Assembly (NCBI GenBank): GCA_049366815.1
Contig: JBMNCO010000202.1
Coordinates: 1 to 29,295, forward strand
Origin: CAYNYM01 sp049366815
GTDB lineage: Bacteria; Desulfobacterota; DSM-4660; Desulfatiglandales; HGW-15
Length of the DNA: 29,295 bases
Direction of reading: 5' to 3'
Positions within the stretch are counted from its first letter, which is position 1. Each line of letters begins with the position of its first letter. The translations under genes and the position numbers were made by a program. Under the pieces are notes generated by a model that saw only the letters and a list, made by a program, of their open reading frames with translations, ran no database searches and was not told the origin of the DNA. Positions 25,197 to 29,295 of this stretch are shown here, in pieces.

Positions 25197-25628
25197 ATGG
25201 CAGAGTCAAAATACGGCAAATATGTGGTCAGTGAGTTGAAGATGCCGGAATCCAAGGCAAAGATAGCTGATGCGTATAACAAATACGCCACCCGCATTCT
25301 GTGGCTGGACGATGAGGTTGTGGAAGGGGCATTCCACATGAATACGGCATGGTATCTGAAAGCGGCCGCCACGCTGGAAAACGTTCCCCATACACACGAT
25401 TCCGATGAGATCATCGGCTTTTTCGGCAACAATCCGGAAGCCCCCTACGATCTGGGCGGTGAGATAGAGATGTGGCTGGAAGACGAAAAGCACATTCTCA
25501 CCAGGAGCAGCCTTATTTTCGTCCCGGCCCGGATGGCACACTGCCCCCTGATACTCCGGCGAGTCGACAGGCCCATCTTCCATTTCACCACGGTGCCGGG
25601 CGGGCAGTACAACAAGTCCGAAAAATAG
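25197..25628 (+). CDS. Small cupin-fold protein of unknown function
   Basis: This 143-residue cytoplasmic protein has no signal peptide. PHTHDSDE gives the cupin metal triad H65-x-H67-x3-E71, and H115 in RMAHCPL supplies the fourth ligand in the second cupin motif. A single cupin barrel is predicted, so it could be a metal-dependent enzyme or a small-molecule binding protein. The ribosome binding site (AGAAGGAGGG) is very strong, suggesting high expression. It stands alone on the plus strand, with decayed genes on the opposite strand downstream, so context gives no function. Confidence 0.8.
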   Translation: MAESKYGKYVVSELKMPESKAKIADAYNKYATRILWLDDEVVEGAFHMNTAWYLKAAATLENVPHTHDSDEIIGFFGNNPEAPYDLGGEIEMWLEDEKHILTRSSLIFVPARMAHCPLILRRVDRPIFHFTTVPGGQYNKSEK

Positions 25629-25680
25629 GATCCGGAGAGAGGCATGCCTGAAAGGGACGCCAGTCCCGCTTTTCAATCCC

Positions 25681-25705
25681 GGCGATCGTTCTTGTTTTGA
25701 TCGCC
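25681..25705. terminator. Hairpin after the cupin gene, candidate
   Basis: GGCGATC and GATCGCC form a perfect 7-bp stem with an 11-nt T-rich loop, 53 bp after the cupin stop. Only a short TTAT follows, so termination is possible but weak. Confidence 0.35.
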
Positions 25706-25716
25706 TTATAGGTTCG

Positions 25717-25925
25717 TCATTGATGTTTATCTTGCTTTGGAAAGGCATATCCAAAATCACGGTGAGATGAGCCGGCCATAATCGTCTGGGTGCGTGTAAG
25801 ACTGGTTTTATTGTTGAACCCCTCAACCGGGGCAAAGTCCCGGTTGCAGGAGAACAACGCACCCAGTTCCGGGATATCCAGGGCCTTATACATCTCTGCG
25901 TATCGACAGAGTTTGACATCAAAAC
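25717..25925 (-). pseudogene. C-terminal remnant of an ATC-hydrolase-like protein
   Basis: The minus-strand frame ending at 25717 reads CRYAEMYKALDIPELGALF, then SCNRDFAPVEGFNNKTSLTR and TQTIMAGSSH. This resembles the C-terminus of L-2-amino-thiazoline-4-carboxylate hydrolase-like proteins (CRYAEMY, SCNRD, EGFNP, LTRTQTIMEG). Only about 65 residues survive, with no start codon of their own. It abuts the end of the thiamine-diphosphate enzyme remnant, so a deletion appears to have joined two genes. The identification rests on motif memory. Confidence 0.6.
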
Positions 25926-26450
25926 AAAGCCTTTGCTCGGTCTGCTCCAGGACCTCCTGCGGCAGGGTCAGTCAGATAGATAGTACACCGAGGCTCGCTC
26001 ATGGCAAGCGCTATGGCCCTGTCGACCGCGGCCTCCAGCTGGCTGGGTGTTCTCAGTTCATAGTCCTACTTTACGAATTCCCTGACGATCGCCTCCTGGT
26101 CAAAAGTCTCCTGACCCCAATGGATAAATAGGCTTCGTGAAGCAGGATGTCGCTCCTCGGTAATCGGTGTACGGCCTGCTCTGTGAAAAGGATAGCGATC
26201 CTGGCCCCCCAAACCCTTGGCTGTTTCCACTCCCACGTGGACCATGGCAATCTGGGGAAGCCCGGTGGCCATAGTGTAACCACATTATGGGCCATACTCA
26301 ACAGGGGAATCTCATGGGGAATCACCATGGGCCGAGGGAACATCTTCCCTTCAGTTTCCCTCCGGACAAAACCGTCCGTGATTCTCGCAAAATCGGTCCC
26401 GCCTTGGCCAAAAAATACCGAATCCCTCGCAGGGTCAGGGGTTCGGGATC
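25925..26450 (-). pseudogene. Decayed N-terminal part of a thiamine-diphosphate-dependent enzyme
   Basis: Pieces in different minus-strand frames match the N-terminal Pyr domain of acetolactate-synthase-like proteins: FFGQGGTDFARITDGF, then PHEIPLLSMAHN, then MATGLPQIAMVHVGVETAKG with AGRTPITEE and FIHWGQETFDQ, then DYELRTPSQLEAAVDRAI and YLTLPQEVLEQ. The frame breaks near an A6 run (26410-26415), again between 26272 and 26284, and again near 25985. A TAG at 26066-26068 replaces the usual Trp of EFVKWDYEL. Roughly 170 of about 550 residues remain. The original substrate is unknown. Confidence 0.75.
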
Positions 26451-26959
26451 TCGTGCTTCACATCACTGCTGAACTGTCGCGAATCATGGTTATGGTGGGG
26501 TCGGGGAGTGTTCAAGAGATCGGACCGCATTGCATTATGGCGGTATAAGTGCGGATACTCTTGTCAGGAGTAAAGCTTGCGATTGCATGCATAGGGTAAA
26601 TGAAATTCATTCCCATGAGGTAATGAGACGTCCTGGGTTTTGACTCCAGGAATATATTGTATTAGACACGGTTGAAATTGATGATAAATAATAGTATGTA
26701 CTTACACAGGATTGTTTTTCTATAGGTTTACAGCAAAAAATGGAAGTTGTAACCCTACTATGGAAGTATACTTCATGGGCGGAGACAGCCGCCGGAAAAC
26801 CAATCTGGAAGTGATGCCAGAAAAAGTCCCCCTATTATGGTAGTCTTTTGACCGATTGCTTTTTGCCAGCTCCTTGGCCGGCGTGGACCTTCAAGTGACT
26901 AAATGCGAAGAGGGATTTCAAGCAAGAATGATCGGTATCTCACTAGAAAGGAGTTAGAC
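26451..26959. other. Gene-free stretch before the sulfur-carrier gene
   Basis: No supported ORF was found, and the DNA is more AT-rich than its neighbours. CCCTACTATGGAAGT (26753-26767) recurs as CCCTATTATGGTAGT (26830-26844), two mismatches in 15, and TGGAAGT also appears near 26741 and 26806. These could be regulator sites for the downstream gene or just old repeats. Confidence 0.3.
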
Positions 26960-27232
26960 ATGAGTGTAAAAGTACATGTGCTTAGCAGCCTCCGCATGTA
27001 TACGGATGATGAGGAGACCATCGAGGTGGAGGGCACGACGGTCGGAGAATGTCTGATGGAACTGTCGGATATGTACCCTGATATGGGAGATGAGATCTTC
27101 TATCCCGATGGAAAGCTGAATGAAGAATATGAAATATGGATCAATGCCGATAATGCCCATCCAGATGCACTCGCAAGGGAAGTCAAGGATGGGGACGACG
27201 TCTACATCACCCTCCAGCAGACCGGAGGATAG
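26960..27232 (+). CDS. MoaD/ThiS-family sulfur-carrier protein
   Basis: This 90-residue protein has a beta-grasp pattern and ends in TGG, the C-terminal diglycine that is adenylylated and thiocarboxylated in MoaD, ThiS and related carriers. The N-terminus (SVKVHVLSSLRMYTDDEETI) and a conserved VKDGDDVYI near the end fit the MoaD-like group. ATG 26960 was chosen because GAAAGGAG lies seven bases upstream; a longer frame from 26903 lacks this. No moaE, moeB, thiG or oxidoreductase lies beside it, so it could serve molybdopterin, thiamine, tungsten cofactor or cysteine synthesis. Confidence 0.85.
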   Translation: MSVKVHVLSSLRMYTDDEETIEVEGTTVGECLMELSDMYPDMGDEIFYPDGKLNEEYEIWINADNAHPDALAREVKDGDDVYITLQQTGG

Positions 27233-27383
27233 CTTTGATGTCCGTGAGGGCGAATAGGGGTTCCGGTTCAACGGGATTTTTTTGAACACACTCAGGAACC
27301 AAATTGACAAGGTCTCCGAATGTGTCTTTGACTGCGCGAGACAACGCAGTGACGCCTTATGACGACGCCTGTGCCAAGACCGT
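27233..27383. other. Intergenic stretch after the sulfur carrier
   Basis: No gene is seen. ACTGCG-N8-CGCAGT (about 27330-27349) is a small hairpin, and a T7 run follows AACGGGA near 27280 without a clear stem. Termination of the sulfur-carrier gene around here is possible but not shown. Confidence 0.25.
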
Positions 27384-27560
27384 ATGGAAGAAAGGATGCT
27401 TCATCCGCAGACGGTAAGAGACCTAACGGATCTCGCGGGACGGGCGAGGAGACAGGAGGTCGAGATCAGCGTCTTTGTCGACAATCGTGCGGGGGAGGGC
27501 GATGCTCCTGTCATCGCCCACATGGTAGCGGAACACTTGCTTAGAAGGATGAAATCCTAG
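27384..27560 (+). CDS. Small unrecognised ORF, 58 codons
   Basis: The frame reads MEERMLHPQTVRDLTDLAGR, then ARRQEVEISVFVDNRAGEGD, and ends in HLLRRMKS. An amphipathic helix, a short strand (ISVFV) and a DNRAGEGDAPVIA segment look protein-like and could be the C-terminal end of a larger lost gene. An in-frame stop (27360-27362) blocks extension upstream and no ribosome binding site is seen. Treat as a remnant or chance ORF; no function is assigned. The 236 bases after it to 27796 show no gene. Confidence 0.35.
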   Translation: MEERMLHPQTVRDLTDLAGRARRQEVEISVFVDNRAGEGDAPVIAHMVAEHLLRRMKS

Positions 27561-27796
27561 CCCACAGTGCCTCCACAGGCTCGCGGGACAGGAATTTGAG
27601 GCGGATTTCGACGACCTCCACAGGCGATTATAGGGAGTTTTCGGGCGAAGTCGCTTTTCAGGCGTTTATCCGATTTACAAGTTTGGTCTAGTTCGGCGTC
27701 AGACCGCTATGCAAGCAGGATACCGCAGGTGTCATCTGCATCTCGTGGTCCTCGGGCAGGAAATTTCAGGTTGTCAGTTAAGCGACTGCATGATCC

Positions 27797-29295
27797 TTAA
27801 AGCTGGTCCCATAGCCATTGTTTGGTGGGATCGGGGATGTTTAGTGGTATATCAAAGTTTCTTGTTTCCCACCGGATGTGGATGAGATCCGATGCATTTT
27901 CGATCTGTTCCATCTTCCCGTCCGCCCCGAACAAAATGGTTCGGTCAATTTGTCCATCATTGTCAATATCTTGCTCGAATTTGGACAGCATCCCGTCTGC
28001 CCGGTATGTGAAAAAACTGACGCGATCCATGTTCCTATCGTTGAGATAATCAGATTCACACCGGGTCGGATTTCCGGCGCAATCATAGAGATAGTGATAG
28101 GTGTGGACATGGTCGATGATCCCATCATTGCCCTCGTCCGGTTCCACTTTGGATTTGTGGCCCTGCACATTGTAGTCATAGTATTCGATGTAATCTGCGG
28201 TCCCGTCATTGCCATGGTCGATCTCGTAGGTGGCTGCTTTCCCTTCCGGGGTATAGGTGAAATCCGCAGCCAGTATACCATCATACAGAATTCTTACTAT
28301 ATTGCCTCTATCGTCGTAGGTTAGGTAATGTGTATGGTCGATTATCCCATCGTTTGTTGCGTCATATAATTTGGTGCAATGTCTTCCATCTCCATCACAG
28401 GTATAGCGAATAACCCACTCCATGGTGCCGTTGTTGTCAAGATCCCCTTCTTCTTTCATCAAGCCGTGGGTGGAATAGGTGTAATAGGTGACCGTATCGA
28501 TTGAGCCGTCTTTGCCGGTATCACACTCTTCTCTGACGGGGACCCATATCGTTTCACCGGCTCCTTCCGAAACGACCATAACATTGACATCCACCGAATG
28601 GGATTCGCCGTCGGTGATGACGACAGTGGCAAATCCTTCGGTTAATCCTTTGATAGTGATTGTAGTTCCCTGTAATGAAGCGGTGACCAGGGAGCTATTG
28701 CTCGAACTGATATCATAGGGGGCATTCCCTCCAACGATTCGGGCTATTTCCGTTGTACCGGTCAACAGCGTCAGATCAGACGGGTTTACAGACAGGTCGA
28801 TCCAGGGAAGGATCTCTTCAGGAGAAAGGACTTCGGCATAGCTGAAATATTCGTCCATGAAAGAGGAGATGGTAATCCGGCCGTCGGTATCCGCAAGCAC
28901 CTCCAATTCAAAACCGCCATCCTCACTGCTGGAAACGGTTTGCCGGCCGTTTGCATCGACCAAGACGGTTAGCGGTGTTTCTTGTGGGACCTTTACGCAG
29001 CCGGTCGGTTTCGGCCAATAGGAAGCGCACACGGTTTCCAAAGTAATGGTTGAAACTGTTCCAACAAGAATTACCGATCCATAGCTGGTAAAGCTTGCCA
29101 CAGTTTCGGTTTTAATAGTTGGAAGGAATACCTTATAAGGGGAAAATCCGTCAGCAAATCCGAATAGGGTGATGGACCCGTCTTCACCGGCCGGAGGCAC
29201 TACCATTTCAAAGCGGCCGTCGTCGGCATGGGAAAAGGTATACCGGCCATTGGCCAGCACCATAGCGCACAAGGGCGTCTCCTCAAAAAGGACCT
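27797..29295 (-). CDS. Large repetitive, probably extracellular Asp/Gly-repeat protein (5' end outside window)
   Basis: The frame is open to the right edge, so the N-terminus is missing; about 499 residues are visible. Two related beta modules come first (ETPLCAMVLANGRYTF... and ETPLTVLVDANGRQTV...), followed by a Big-like domain (about 28790-28570; SDLTLLTGTTEIARIVGG). Then come about seven imperfect 27-30-residue repeats with a D-x-x-x-DG-x-x-D core (DNNGTMEW, ATNDGIIDH, GNDGTADY, GNDGIIDHV, DIDNDGQIDR). Such acidic repeats bind calcium in extracellular proteins. It ends with PDPTKQWLWDQL. A surface or secreted role is likely, but the secretion signal would lie outside the window. GC is lower than in the housekeeping genes. 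Confidence 0.8.
   Translation of the reverse strand, partial: VLFEETPLCAMVLANGRYTFSHADDGRFEMVVPPAGEDGSITLFGFADGFSPYKVFLPTIKTETVASFTSYGSVILVGTVSTITLETVCASYWPKPTGCVKVPQETPLTVLVDANGRQTVSSSEDGGFELEVLADTDGRITISSFMDEYFSYAEVLSPEEILPWIDLSVNPSDLTLLTGTTEIARIVGGNAPYDISSSNSSLVTASLQGTTITIKGLTEGFATVVITDGESHSVDVNVMVVSEGAGETIWVPVREECDTGKDGSIDTVTYYTYSTHGLMKEEGDLDNNGTMEWVIRYTCDGDGRHCTKLYDATNDGIIDHTHYLTYDDRGNIVRILYDGILAADFTYTPEGKAATYEIDHGNDGTADYIEYYDYNVQGHKSKVEPDEGNDGIIDHVHTYHYLYDCAGNPTRCESDYLNDRNMDRVSFFTYRADGMLSKFEQDIDNDGQIDRTILFGADGKMEQIENASDLIHIRWETRNFDIPLNIPDPTKQWLWDQL

Noticed and set aside
25206..25922. 238-codon minus-strand ORF antisense to the cupin gene
   Set aside because: The cupin frame has a strong ribosome binding site and metal motif. 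The 3' half is noncoding or in another frame from the ATC-hydrolase remnant.
1..29295. tRNA or rRNA genes
   Set aside because: No cloverleaf with GGTTCGAATCC-type T-arm and CCA end, and no rRNA-like stretch, was recognised by eye; a tRNAscan run would settle it.

Overview
The window is 29.3 kb of bacterial DNA, moderately GC-rich with long Gly/Arg/Asp-rich proteins. Several traits point to a Desulfobacterota (deltaproteobacterial) anaerobe: an AspRS-GatC fusion, two sigma-54 type promoters, an iron-sulfur flavoprotein, and relics of a thiamine-diphosphate enzyme and an ATC-hydrolase-like protein. The placement is inferred from gene character; no rRNA marker is present.

Layout. (1) 346-4072, minus strand: gatA lies downstream of a fused aspS-gatC gene, the aminoacylation and transamidation route to Asn-tRNA and/or Gln-tRNA. 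(2) 4138-5004: repeats, a doubtful small gene, and a near-consensus sigma-54 promoter for glnA. (3) 5005-16663, plus strand: glnA, glnE, gltB and gltD, the ammonia-assimilation (GS-GOGAT) core together with the enzyme that adenylylates glutamine synthetase. A second sigma-54-like promoter lies before gltB. (4) 16664-17290: a gap holding a miniature element with an inverted repeat and the first codons of a four-helix-bundle (S23-type) gene. (5) 17291-23410, plus strand: carA, carB and purF, which spend glutamine on carbamoyl phosphate and purines. (6) 23522-25628: an iron-sulfur flavoprotein, an AlaX-like tRNA-editing protein and a small cupin. (7) 25717-26450: decayed, fused remnants of two catabolic-type genes. 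(8) 26960-27560: a MoaD/ThiS-like sulfur carrier and a small unrecognised ORF. (9) 27797 to the right edge, minus strand: a large repetitive, probably extracellular Asp/Gly-repeat protein that runs off the window.

How the genes fit together. From gatA to purF almost every gene makes glutamine, controls its synthesis, or uses its amide nitrogen: GatA/GatC, GlnA, GlnE, GltBD, CarAB and PurF. GlnE carries about 320 extra N-terminal residues that read as two ACT-type domains resembling the glutamine-sensing C-terminus of GlnD. This suggests that the adenylyltransferase may sense an amino acid directly. It is the most interesting protein-level observation here. The right-hand third is accessory DNA with pseudogenes and repeats.
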